Shown here: piece after piece, positions 14,277-22,485 of the stretch
How the letters are laid out: each line of letters opens with the position of its first letter
Position numbering within the stretch: the first letter of the stretch is position 1
Assembly (NCBI GenBank): GCA_902492275.1
Contig: CABUKW010000009.1
Coordinates: 1 to 44,191, forward strand
From: an uncultured Peptococcaceae bacterium
Lineage (GTDB): Bacteria > Bacillota > Peptococcia > Peptococcales > Peptococcaceae
Reading direction: 5' to 3'
DNA: 44,191 nucleotides
Notes under the pieces: model-generated
Told to the model about the DNA's origin: nothing
Database searches by the model: none
What the model saw: the letters and a program-made list of their open reading frames with translations, nothing else
Made by a program: the position numbers and the translations under genes

Positions 14277-15719
14277 CTATGCTTGTTCCTGTTCATGTTC
14301 CTTTCGGTTTTTCCAACGTATTCCGGTCAGCACGGCGCCTACTGCGCTGATCAAGGCCATAAAGCGATATACCCACTGCATAGCCGTTACAAAGACCTGT
14401 TCTTCGCCTTCGACAAAACTCATAACAGTGTAACCAAGCTGGCCGCTCATGACATTATATAAAAGAACGGTGGACAGGGAAATCCCAAATACCATCCCCA
14501 AATTACGGGCCAATCCATTGACACTGCCGGCCACGCCAGTTTGCTGTCTTGGTACGGTGGACATAATCAGCGACGTATTGGGCGACTGAAACATGGCCAT
14601 GCCTACCGCCATCGTAATGGAGCCTGCCAGGAAAATCAGCAGCGAAGTATGGATGCCTAGCGTAGATAGAATCAATAATGCCACTGTGATGATACACAGC
14701 CCCACAAAGCAAAGGAATTCAGAGCCGATTTTATCGGACAGCTGTCCGCTGAAGGGCGCCACAATGCACATAGTCAGCGAATAAGCCATCATCAGCAGTC
14801 CTGTCTGCGCAGCGCTGAGCATTTGTACTTTCTGCAGATAAAAGGGCTGGATAAAGTTGTGTCCAGCGATGGCAAAAAAGGACAGGAAGGCGCAGAATAC
14901 GCTGACAGCAAATAATTTGTTGCGGAACATGCCAATATCCAGCATGGCGTTGTCCTGCTTTACCTCCCAGCGCAAAAATCCATAGCCAAAAACCAGTGCT
15001 ACAACCAACAGCAACAAGCAGTACAGATAATAGCTGCCGCCGGCCTGCAGCAGCTTCACACCGCCATAAACGCAGAAAATCATCACGATAAACAACGCCG
15101 CGCCGCGAAGGTCTGTTTTTTCCTTTTTGCCGGTGGACATATTGGGCAAGTAACAGCAGCACAAAATAAAGCAAAGCAACGCTACCGGAATGTTCATGGC
15201 AAAGATCGCGTTCCAGTTAAAGCAGGATACAATCAAGCCGCCCAGAGACGGACCCACCATAGAGCCTAAGGCCACGCTGCTGCCGGAAAGGCCCAGCGCC
15301 TTGCCTCGCTCATGTGTGGGAAAGGTCTGCACAATAATGCCCTGGCTGTTGGCCATAGTAGCGGCAGAACCTACGCCTTCAATGATGCGGCCCATCAACA
15401 GGAAAGGATAGCTGCCGGCCAGTACGCACAACAGCGAACCGGCGATGAACACCAAAGTGCCGGTTTTAAATATTTTATCCTTGCCAACAGTATCGCCCAG
15501 CTTTCCAAATAATAAAATCAAACAGATAATGACCAGTGTATTGGCTGTTACCACCCATTCGATACTGGCCATAGGCACGCCCAATTCATCGGCCATATTG
15601 GGCAGCGCCACATTAACGCTGCTCTGATCTACACAGCTAATAAAGGTTTGTACTACAACAGCGAAAAAAATCAGCCATCGTTTTTGAAAAATCTCTTGCC
15701 TTGTACTCGGTTTTTTCAT
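14277..15719 (-). CDS. MFS drug/multisubstrate exporter, DHA2 (EmrB/QacA) type
   Basis: A 480-residue transporter with about 14 hydrophobic segments. Typical features are motif C-like SCVDQSSVNVALPNMADELG after TM1, motif A GKLGDTVGKDKIFKTG between TM2 and TM3, and GSMVGPSLGGLIVSCFNW in TM5. This points to proton-driven export of drugs or metabolites in the DHA2 family. The ATG has GGAGGG 6 bases upstream. It is the third gene after a MarR regulator and a small membrane protein, a classic layout of a MarR-controlled efflux operon; the substrate is unknown. Confidence 0.9.
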   Translation of the reverse strand: MKKPSTRQEIFQKRWLIFFAVVVQTFISCVDQSSVNVALPNMADELGVPMASIEWVVTANTLVIICLILLFGKLGDTVGKDKIFKTGTLVFIAGSLLCVLAGSYPFLLMGRIIEGVGSAATMANSQGIIVQTFPTHERGKALGLSGSSVALGSMVGPSLGGLIVSCFNWNAIFAMNIPVALLCFILCCCYLPNMSTGKKEKTDLRGAALFIVMIFCVYGGVKLLQAGGSYYLYCLLLLVVALVFGYGFLRWEVKQDNAMLDIGMFRNKLFAVSVFCAFLSFFAIAGHNFIQPFYLQKVQMLSAAQTGLLMMAYSLTMCIVAPFSGQLSDKIGSEFLCFVGLCIITVALLILSTLGIHTSLLIFLAGSITMAVGMAMFQSPNTSLIMSTVPRQQTGVAGSVNGLARNLGMVFGISLSTVLLYNVMSGQLGYTVMSFVEGEEQVFVTAMQWVYRFMALISAVGAVLTGIRWKNRKEHEQEQA

Positions 15720-15803
15720 TTATGACCCTCCTGAAAAGATTTTTTCTCACATGGTTTCTATATCATGTTCTGCAATTTTTTTGAAAAGAGATGGTCCGTT
15801 GCT

Positions 15804-16187
15804 TTATCGGCCCTGCCATTTATAAACGGACAGCACCAGAATCACCGCCAACAAGGCAAGCTGTATAGGCAGTACCAATGCAGAGGACTGTAATGCCACG
15901 CTGACCACAACCAGCAGCACGGTGGCGATCCATTTCAGCACAATCCAGGTCCGCTTGAAGCCATAACCGGTAAACAAATTATAAATCAGTCCGGTAGCAA
16001 GCAGCAAAATGCCGCCGTTGCGGGTAAAATGCATTCCCAGAAAGGCTATGAGCTGTTGATCGGGTTCAGGCTGCAGCCAAACTGCGCTGGCGCCTAATAA
16101 GCCTGTACACAAAAGTACGGTACCTAATAGATGTAAAAGCTTCAAGAGCTTCATCCATTTAGCATTTGTTATTTTTTTCATTTTCAT
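15804..16187 (-). CDS. Small four-helix membrane protein of a MarR efflux operon
   Basis: A 127-residue protein with a basic N-terminus (MKMKKITNAKWMKLLKLLHL) and about four transmembrane segments, the last ending in SVYKWQGR. I do not recognise a specific family; it resembles DUF2269-like small membrane proteins. The start is the ATG at 16187, chosen because AAAGG lies 6 bases upstream. It sits between the marR gene (29 bases away) and the exporter, so it probably supports or accompanies export. Confidence 0.7.
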   Translation of the reverse strand: MKMKKITNAKWMKLLKLLHLLGTVLLCTGLLGASAVWLQPEPDQQLIAFLGMHFTRNGGILLLATGLIYNLFTGYGFKRTWIVLKWIATVLLVVVSVALQSSALVLPIQLALLAVILVLSVYKWQGR

Positions 16188-16216
16188 GCACATCCTTTGC
16201 TAGTCTCTCCGCAATT

Positions 16217-16672
16217 CTATTGTGGCGTCGGCTCCTTTTCCAGCGACATTTTTTCCTGCAACAAGCCAGTCAGCACCTTTTCCATCAAGACAATCAGCTG
16301 CTGCGCCTCATCGTCTGTCAGATTTTTGACATGCAGCGCTACCAGCTCCTGATAAAGCTGCTGCAGCTTAGGCGCTATAGCGCGGCCTTTCTCGGTTAGA
16401 TATAAATGGCAGAGCCGCTTATCCTGCCCGTCTGCCTCCCTGCGCACATAGCCTTTTTCAATCAGCGCTTTCACCGACTTGGCTGTCGCCGATTTGCTGT
16501 TGAACAACCGCTCTGTCAGTTCCATCTGACTGAGCCCTTCATGCCGCCCGATGGTATACAGACAATCGGTTTGCCCGCCGTTTAGCTCGGCATTTTGCAG
16601 CCGCTGAGCCAAAATGCTCTGCCGTGTGCGAAACATGGCCGCTGTCATGCGACTGATATTCATATTCTGCAA
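16217..16672 (-). CDS. MarR-family transcriptional repressor
   Basis: About 151 residues with a MarR winged helix: DCLYTIGRHEGLSQMELTER, NSKSATAKSVKALIEKGYVRRE, and the beta-wing GQDKRLCHLYLTEKG. The ribosome site GAGGAG directly abuts an ATG at 16681, too close to use, so a TTG start at 16672 (9-base spacing) is more likely; an ATG at 16663 is a further option. Two copies of an 18-bp inverted repeat over its own promoter point to autoregulation and control of the downstream membrane protein and MFS genes. Confidence 0.9.
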   Translation of the reverse strand: MQNMNISRMTAAMFRTRQSILAQRLQNAELNGGQTDCLYTIGRHEGLSQMELTERLFNSKSATAKSVKALIEKGYVRREADGQDKRLCHLYLTEKGRAIAPKLQQLYQELVALHVKNLTDDEAQQLIVLMEKVLTGLLQEKMSLEKEPTPQ

Positions 16673-16691
16673 TGCTGTCATCTCCTCGAAC

Positions 16692-16740
16692 TAGTTTCCT
16701 AGTGAACTATTATAAGAGGCAGTAGTTTCCTTGTCAACTA
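16692..16740 (-). promoter_or_regulatory. Consensus promoter with twin MarR operators
   Basis: On the minus strand a perfect TTGACA (16732-16737), 17 bases, and perfect TATAAT (16709-16714). Two 18-bp sites of form TAGTT-N8-AACTA lie at 16723-16740 (over -35) and 16692-16709 (just after -10); both contain AGGAAACTA. Their 31-bp separation is about three helical turns, fitting two repressor dimers on one face. Confidence 0.85.
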
Positions 16741-16841
16741 ATTCGTTGTAAAAATATTGACTCCGTAATCGTTTCTACACTTTTGCCGCAACCCATTCTA
16801 TGCTTTAGAGCAAAACTGTGCCGCTTCTCTCATTGCCAGAC

Positions 16842-16884
16842 ATAACAAGGCGCTGCTCTTTTCATGGAGCAACGCCTTGTTATG
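16842..16884. other. Long hairpin downstream of the Rpn-like gene
   Basis: ATAACAAGGCG and CGCCTTGTTAT pair perfectly and continue as TGCTC/GAGCA after one mismatch. There is no good T-tract on either strand, so it is a hairpin and only perhaps a terminator for the minus-strand gene ending at 16903. Confidence 0.5.
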
Positions 16885-16902
16885 CTGCCGTATAACAGCT
16901 TC

Positions 16903-17826
16903 TTATGATTGTTTGGGTACTGGCTCTATCTCCAAAATATCCAGCACCTCCGACAATGACAGTCCAAACTTTTCTGCAATCACTTCTGGAGATAACACAT
17001 CTTTCAACAGGCGAATATTTTTCATCCGTTCACGCTTTTCTCCTTCTATACGTCCTTCCATGCGTCCTTCTACCAGCGCTTTTTCTCTGGCTTTTTCGCT
17101 AGCCTCTTCGCAGGCAATACGGCAAGCTTCTTCCATGTTCCATTCTGTGTACAGCATATTGCGCACCTCGCTTCCGTGAGTTTCTAAAAATCCACGCATA
17201 ATATCGTTTTCTATGCAATAATCCATCGCATTGCAAAGTGCTTCTTCAAGAGGTTGCCCTTTTCGCTTTCCTTGCTGTAGCTGATAAATAAACTGACTAT
17301 ATTCTTTTAAACTCTGGCTACGCTCTATAAGTGCCGATTGGACTACTGCATTATCTGTATAATTTACATTATACACCTCCACCCGAACATTTACCACGGG
17401 ATTTTCTTCCTGCACTAAAAAAGCATCGGTCAAATATTCGGTATAGTGCTCCGGACAGGACGCTTGTCCATTATACAGCACAATAAAACGTGGATTGGGG
17501 ACTTTCGCCTGTGCAGTACGGTACACCGCATCTCTAGGCAACAACTTTTCATAAAGCCGCGCGCAATATAGCAAGGACCGCAACGCCATATTATGATTTA
17601 TGGTAGATTGATGCTCCAACAGCACCAATAATTGACCATTTAACACAAAGGATAAATCATTTATTCGGTCCATCCATAGCACATCGGTGAGCGTATTAAG
17701 TTCCACCGGCGTATCTGGCGGATAATCCGTTCCTTCCAACGCATTGAATAATTCCACCATTCGCGCATTATTTTCACTAAAATAAGCGGAAAATACACTA
17801 TCTTTCAAATTCCTATTGACTTTCAT
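16903..17826 (-). CDS. Rpn/PD-(D/E)XK nuclease-family protein
   Basis: The 307-residue protein resembles the Rpn (recombination-promoting nuclease, once called putative transposase) family. The catalytic pattern is visible as D in NDLSFVLNGQ followed by LLEHQST, the D...ExQ variant of the PD-(D/E)XK core (about residues 57-75). RFIVLYNG near 117 fits the family. The C-terminal third has Glu/Arg-rich repeats (ARE-KALVEGRMEGRIEGEK) and then a short helical tail. The ATG at 17826 (AGGTG about 9 bases upstream) is preferred over a GTG 12 bases earlier. It stands alone; such genes move between genomes but no element ends are visible. Confidence 0.78.
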   Translation of the reverse strand: MKVNRNLKDSVFSAYFSENNARMVELFNALEGTDYPPDTPVELNTLTDVLWMDRINDLSFVLNGQLLVLLEHQSTINHNMALRSLLYCARLYEKLLPRDAVYRTAQAKVPNPRFIVLYNGQASCPEHYTEYLTDAFLVQEENPVVNVRVEVYNVNYTDNAVVQSALIERSQSLKEYSQFIYQLQQGKRKGQPLEEALCNAMDYCIENDIMRGFLETHGSEVRNMLYTEWNMEEACRIACEEASEKAREKALVEGRMEGRIEGEKRERMKNIRLLKDVLSPEVIAEKFGLSLSEVLDILEIEPVPKQS

Positions 17827-18051
17827 AAGTTCACGCACCTATCTGCATTATTTTTACTGGCATAGGTGCTATGATGTTTGCTTCGGTTTAAGAATCATGT
17901 TTTCAAAATTATACCAGTTTTTCTTTTTATTATAGTATATATTTCATTATTTGTAAATTCTTATTGGCAACCATAATACTTAGTGCGCAGAAAATTTTCA
18001 GTTTTGCATTCATCATTTTGTGACCGAATATTTTTCCAAGCGATAACCATA

Positions 18052-18080
18052 GAAAAAGCCAGCCGAACAATTCGACTGAC
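18052..18080 (-). terminator. Intrinsic terminator of the TRAP operon
   Basis: On the minus strand GTCAGTCGA pairs with TCGGCTGGC (with G-U pairs) around a 5-base loop and is followed by TTTTTC. It is 43 bases past the dctQM stop. Confidence 0.8.
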
Positions 18081-18122
18081 TTCTTCTATTTCATATCATA
18101 TATTGAAAGGGGACATAAAAAC

Positions 18123-20006
18123 TTATTTTACAAAATTAGATAATGTTAGAGATAATGGTGGGAAGTAAGTAACTAGTAACAGCACCAAAATCATCAAGCC
18201 CAGCATTGGCATGGCCGCTTTGGCGATATCGGCCAGCTTGAGTTTTGCAATCCCACTGGCAACAAACAGGTTTACACCAACCGGCGGCGTAATAAAGCCG
18301 ATAGCCAGGTTCAGTACCATAATAACGCCGAAATGGATCGGATCTACACCCAACTGTGTTACGATCGGCAGCAGCAATGGCACCAGAATGATAATGGCAG
18401 CCAGTGCTTCCATAAAGGTCCCAACAATGAGCAGCAGAATATTAATCATCAACAGCACCAGGATCTTGCTGGTGGTCAGGCTCAAAATGAACGCGGCAAC
18501 CATCGTCGGAATGCGTTCGATAGACATGATACTGCCGAAAATCTGCGCCATAGCCATCAGTACGATAATCATGGAGGAGGTACCGGCAGAGCCTACCATG
18601 GCAGGCAGTAAATTTTTAACGGTAATTTCACGGTGAATGAACAAGCCGACAATCAGTCCATAGAAGGCCGCCACTGCCGCCGCTTCGGTCGGCGTCATAA
18701 AGCCGCCGTAGATGCCGCCTAAAATGATGATTGGCACCATCAAAGCCCATTTGGACTCCCAAACTGCATGCAGCTTGGTTTTGACATTACGGGGACGATC
18801 CTCGCCCCGCCAGCCTTCTTTTTTAGCTAAGAAATAGCTATAAGCCATCAATACGGCTGCAACCAGCAAGCCCGGCACAATACCGGCCATAAACAGCTTT
18901 CCTACCGACACGTTGGCCGAGATGGCATATACAACAAAAGGATTGCTGGGTGGAATTAATACGCCGATGGCGCCGGCACAGGCCACAATGGCGGCAGAGA
19001 ATTTCTGGTCATAACCCCGTTCTACCATGGCTGGTACGCACAAAGCGCCGATGGCTGCTACCGTAGCAGGACCGGAACCGCTCATAGCGCCGAACAACAC
19101 GCAGGTGGCAACGGTAGCCAAAGCCAGACCGCCATAGGCGGAGCCTAAAAATTCATCGGCCATAGAGAACAACCGGCGGGACAGACCGCCGATGCCCATC
19201 AGGTCGCCGGAAGCCACGAAGAAAGGAATACACATGATCGCCGCTTTGTCAATGGAGGCAAAGGATAACTGGGCCACATAGGAAATATCAATGGGATGGT
19301 TGGCCCAGATGGTAAAGATAGACGAAATCCCCAAGGACATGGAGATTGGCACGCCCAGCGCCAGTAAAACTACAAAGTAACCGAATAATAACGCGATGGT
19401 GGGCAGTTTGATGCTCAAAATCATCGGCAAGCATAATATAACGCCAATCACAACGGCAATGAGGCTATCTACGATGCCGCAGCCTTTCACCTGTTTATAA
19501 AGATCCTGCAAGGTACGCAGAATGCACAGGCCAAAAGCAATCGGCAACACCAGATATAAGATCCAGAATGGGATGTGCAGCACTGCGGTTGCGGAAGCAA
19601 ATCTCATAAATTTCTGAATCTGGATAACGCCCTCCATGGCGATAACGCCGGCCCAGATTAACATAGCGGCATCTACAATAACCCAGCTCATATCCTGCAG
19701 TCGTTTGGGCAGCTTATCATATAGAATGTCAACACGGATTAAATCCCGCTTTTTAATGGCAACCGGTACCGCCAAATAAGAAATCCATACGAAAATATAA
19801 CGGGCAAGCTCTTCTGGAGCGGCAGCCACCATAGTGCTGGCACCAGCGGTAAATTTGGTAAAAATATAGCGATATAAGACCTGCCAGGTGATGAGAAAAA
19901 TAATAGCCAGCATCCCGATTACCAGGAAAATACTTTCAAAATTTTCATCTAACCAGCGCAGAGGGCTTTGCTTTTTTTCTTTATTGCTTACAATTGCTTC
20001 TGTCAT
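18123..20006 (-). CDS. dctM: TRAP transporter fused small and large membrane subunits (DctQ-DctM)
   Basis: A 627-residue membrane protein. The N-terminal DctQ-like domain (about 15-175) has four hydrophobic segments and PEELARYIFVWISYLAVPVAIK. The DctM-like domain (about 185-625) has GVPISMSLGISS, FFVASGDLMGIGGLSRRL, GAMSGSGPATVAAIGALCVP, IGVLIPPSNPFVVYA and GFITPPVGVNLFVASGI, all typical of the 12-helix large subunit. It imports a small organic acid with sodium, using the DctP protein encoded upstream. The ATG at 20006 has AGAGGTG 6 bases upstream; an in-frame GTG lies 9 bases before. A hairpin in the gap after dctP probably sets expression below that of dctP. Confidence 0.93.
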   Translation of the reverse strand: MTEAIVSNKEKKQSPLRWLDENFESIFLVIGMLAIIFLITWQVLYRYIFTKFTAGASTMVAAAPEELARYIFVWISYLAVPVAIKKRDLIRVDILYDKLPKRLQDMSWVIVDAAMLIWAGVIAMEGVIQIQKFMRFASATAVLHIPFWILYLVLPIAFGLCILRTLQDLYKQVKGCGIVDSLIAVVIGVILCLPMILSIKLPTIALLFGYFVVLLALGVPISMSLGISSIFTIWANHPIDISYVAQLSFASIDKAAIMCIPFFVASGDLMGIGGLSRRLFSMADEFLGSAYGGLALATVATCVLFGAMSGSGPATVAAIGALCVPAMVERGYDQKFSAAIVACAGAIGVLIPPSNPFVVYAISANVSVGKLFMAGIVPGLLVAAVLMAYSYFLAKKEGWRGEDRPRNVKTKLHAVWESKWALMVPIIILGGIYGGFMTPTEAAAVAAFYGLIVGLFIHREITVKNLLPAMVGSAGTSSMIIVLMAMAQIFGSIMSIERIPTMVAAFILSLTTSKILVLLMINILLLIVGTFMEALAAIIILVPLLLPIVTQLGVDPIHFGVIMVLNLAIGFITPPVGVNLFVASGIAKLKLADIAKAAMPMLGLMILVLLLVTYFPPLSLTLSNFVK

Positions 20007-20135
20007 AACAATCACCTCTTACAATATGTTTTTATTACAGCGCAAACTATGTTCTTATCTTAATTATGAAATTATGTTTTCTTTATAATGTTTTTATCTG
20101 TTTAGCAAATTTTTAACAATTCTGTTCATGAAGAA

Positions 20136-20185
20136 AGCAGAATTGCAGCCACTTTCTATGCATGCTTTTTCGCCGCAATTCTGCT
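20136..20185 (-). terminator. Intercistronic attenuator hairpin between dctP and dctQM
   Basis: An 11-bp stem AGCAGAATTGC / GCAATTCTGCT with a 28-base loop lies just past the dctP stop, followed on the minus strand by TTTCTTC, a weak T-tract. Partial termination here would give more binding protein than membrane subunit, as is usual in such transporters. Confidence 0.65.
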
Positions 20186-20214
20186 CTTCGAGTTCTAAAA
20201 GTACCTATCAATAT

Positions 20215-21267
20215 TTATTCCTGTGTTGCTCTGATTAAATCTACAACTTCCTGAGAAATGGTAGATGGAACCATCTTATCGTATACGCTGGACATTGCTT
20301 CAGCCCATTCGGCTTTCTGTTCGTCAGTCAGTTCTACGATTTCTACGCCATTTTCTTTAAAGCCTTCTTTGGCTTCTTCTTCCAGAGCGCCGGACTGTTC
20401 ACGCTGCCATGCAACAGCTTCCGCAGCTGCTTCGTCGATGATTGCTTTCTGTTCGTCGGTCAGAGCCTGATATTTGTCTTCAGCCATGAACAGAATGTGC
20501 ATGGAATAGTTGTGTTCGGTGGTAGCGGAGTATTTCAACACTTCGTCATGTTTGGAAGCATGCAGCAGACCGAAAGTGTTGGATTCGCCGTCTACAGTAC
20601 CCTGCTGTAAAGCAGTGTAGGTTTCGCCCCAGGCAACAGTCTGTGCCGGTGCAGCCAATGCTTCTGCAGCAGCCAATTCTACAGGAGAGCTGGTAGCACG
20701 CAGTTTCATGTCTTTCATATCAGCAGGAGAAGTGATTGGTTTGCTGGAGGAATGATAGCAACGGAAACCATATTCACACCACATTAATGGATGCAGGTTC
20801 TGCGCAGCCATTCTTTCTCTGTAGTAGTCGCCCAATTCGCCGTTATCGATTGCATCGTACAGAGCATCTAATTTGTCACTACTTACGATGTATGGCAAGC
20901 ATAAAGCTGTTACGTCTGGATCAAATGCACCGAAGTTATCGGTGGAGCTGTTGGCCATATCCAAAGAGCCAGCCTGTACCTGCTGTACAGTATCTACGTC
21001 GCTGCCCAGTTCGGCGTCGGAGTGAACGTCAATCTTCATGGAACCGCCGGATTTTTCTTCTACCAATTCGGCAAATTTATGAATCCCTAAGGATACGTTA
21101 TTCCCGGTGGACATAACGTCCGCACAGGTAAAGGTGATGGTTTCTGCGCCAGCGCCATCGTTATTGGCAGCCTGCTGTGTATCACCACCGCAGCCAGTCA
21201 GAGCTGTAGCTAGAGTGAATGAGGTCAGTAACAGACCTGCAACTAATTTTTTGCTTTTTAATTTCAT
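20215..21267 (-). CDS. dctP: TRAP transporter substrate-binding lipoprotein DctP
   Basis: A 350-residue extracytoplasmic binding protein. It begins with a lipoprotein signal (MKLKSKKLVAGLLLTSFTLA, lipobox LTGC with Cys at 26) and then the DctP fold: KFAELVEEKSGGSMKIDVHSDAELGSD, DMKDMKLRATSSPVE with the conserved arginine that pairs with the substrate carboxylate, and VAWGETYTALQQGTVDGESN. It captures a carboxylate (C4-dicarboxylate, keto acid or similar; not determinable) for the DctQM protein. GGAGGG 8 bases before the ATG supports the start. It has a long leader with a terminator hairpin. Confidence 0.95.
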   Translation of the reverse strand: MKLKSKKLVAGLLLTSFTLATALTGCGGDTQQAANNDGAGAETITFTCADVMSTGNNVSLGIHKFAELVEEKSGGSMKIDVHSDAELGSDVDTVQQVQAGSLDMANSSTDNFGAFDPDVTALCLPYIVSSDKLDALYDAIDNGELGDYYRERMAAQNLHPLMWCEYGFRCYHSSSKPITSPADMKDMKLRATSSPVELAAAEALAAPAQTVAWGETYTALQQGTVDGESNTFGLLHASKHDEVLKYSATTEHNYSMHILFMAEDKYQALTDEQKAIIDEAAAEAVAWQREQSGALEEEAKEGFKENGVEIVELTDEQKAEWAEAMSSVYDKMVPSTISQEVVDLIRATQE

Positions 21268-21455
21268 TGAAAATGCCCTCCATGTTTTATGTGATAAACT
21301 TGAAATAAATCCTCTATGTCTGCTTCAGACATAATATATTCATGTGAAATGCCGCCGCTACCCTCCTTCTTTGATATTTCATAGCCCTTTCACAGAAAAC
21401 ACCAACAAATCTGCAAAGTTCGCAGAGACGATTTGGTATACGTTTTTGGATAAGT
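21268..21455 (-). promoter_or_regulatory. Distal part of the dctP 5' leader
   Basis: After the terminator hairpin come a second foldable segment at about 21397-21440 (ACCAAATC paired with GATTTGTTGGT, inner CTGC/GCAG), a strong AAGGAGGG with no start codon at a useful distance, and a perfect hairpin ATGTCTG-CTT-CAGACAT (21316-21332) about 50 bases before the dctP start. I do not match it to a known riboswitch class. Confidence 0.4.
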
Positions 21456-21498
21456 AAAAATGGCGTATATGTAGTTTTTCAAAACCACATACACGCCA
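21456..21498 (-). terminator. Terminator-like hairpin inside the dctP leader
   Basis: On the minus strand TGGCGTGTATGT pairs with ACATATACGCCA (one G-U or mismatch) and is followed by TTTTT. It lies after the promoter at 21684-21712 and about 190 bases before dctP, with no gene between promoter and hairpin. That layout suggests transcription attenuation or a short RNA. Confidence 0.7.
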
Positions 21499-21683
21499 AA
21501 TAAACTGTAAATATTTTTTATTTTCACAATCTAGTAAATTATAACTTTTCGTCACGGAACATTTGTTGTTTCGCCGTATTTATATCACATACAATTATAT
21601 CTTATGCGACTTTTATTTCAGATAATACGTTTCCTGCAAACCTGCTTTCATAACTATAACCTATATTCAAATAGCTTGTATTT

Positions 21684-21712
21684 AGTATAAAGCCAATTTA
21701 TGCGGATTGCAA
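21684..21712 (-). promoter_or_regulatory. Promoter of the TRAP (dctP-dctQM) operon
   Basis: TTGCAA, 17 bases, TATACT on the minus strand, giving a leader of about 410 bases before dctP. Confidence 0.6.
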
Positions 21713-21844
21713 GGAAAAATCCCCCATTTTTGCCCATAATACAGGATACCTTTTTCTACTTTTATTTGAAAATATCTAACGCTTGTCACTTATAGTTGCA
21801 GCACGAGAAATATTGTGCTAGTATACAAAATGCAAAATAAAGCA

Positions 21845-21895
21845 AACGGCGTTATGAATCCAAAATCCCCCTGATTTTGTTTCCACAACGCCGTT
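21845..21895 (-). terminator. Intrinsic terminator of spoVG
   Basis: AACGGCGTT and AACGCCGTT form a perfect 9-bp stem with inner AAAATC/GATTTT pairing, followed on the minus strand by TTTGCTTTATTTT. It lies 31 bases after the spoVG stop. Confidence 0.82.
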
Positions 21896-21925
21896 GTTGT
21901 GTTTCTTTATGCATGTATGCACGCT

Positions 21926-22213
21926 TTATGCTTCGATAGCTTTTTCTTTTGCAGCAGCCGCCAGAACTGCTTCATATTCTTTCAACACAGCGTTTTGAAT
22001 CAATTCTCTCGCAGTACTGGAAATAGGATGGGCAATATCTTTATATTCGCCATCCGGCATCCGCTTACTTGGCATCGCCACAAATAATCCCTTGTCCCCT
22101 TCCACGACTTTGATATCATGCACCGCGAAAGCATCGTCAAAGGTGATGGATACAATGGCTTTCATCCGTCCCTCTGTGTTTACTTTCCTAATTCTGATAT
22201 CTGTTACTATCAT
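21926..22213 (-). CDS. spoVG: SpoVG family regulator
   Basis: This 95-residue protein is a clear SpoVG: MIVTDIRIRKVNTEGRMKAI, VSITFDDAFAVHDIKVVEG, GLFVAMPSKRMPDGEYKDIAHPI, and an Ala/Glu-rich tail. SpoVG proteins bind nucleic acids and adjust septation, capsule or metabolic genes. The start is ATG at 22213, with GGGCGGTGA about 6 bases upstream; longer frames upstream lack support. It follows the GntR gene and ispE, matching the ispE-(purR)-spoVG order near oriC in Bacillus. Confidence 0.96.
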   Translation of the reverse strand: MIVTDIRIRKVNTEGRMKAIVSITFDDAFAVHDIKVVEGDKGLFVAMPSKRMPDGEYKDIAHPISSTARELIQNAVLKEYEAVLAAAAKEKAIEA

Positions 22214-22485
22214 TCTGTTCACCGCCCTTTTGTCATTGTTCACATACGTCATAAATATATCGAATGAATAAAACAGTTTTATGACTATATGTATAATAAT
22301 AACGCACTTTTTTATTTTTTTCAAGGAAATAACTGGTAAAAAAGGCCATTTTGCAAAATTTTTATAGACAAATGTATTCCTAGTAAGGACATGTGAATTC
22401 AGGTTCATTTCGCCAGAAACAAATAAAAAATGCTGCCCGCGCAGCAATAGGTAGCGCGAGAGCAGCAAACTTGTTTCGCTGATAT

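Noticed and set aside
21316..21384. 22-codon leader ORF (MKYQRRRVAAAFHMNILCLK...) in the dctP leader
   Set aside because: Its start codon lacks a usable ribosome site; the AAGGAGGG lies inside the frame rather than ahead of it.
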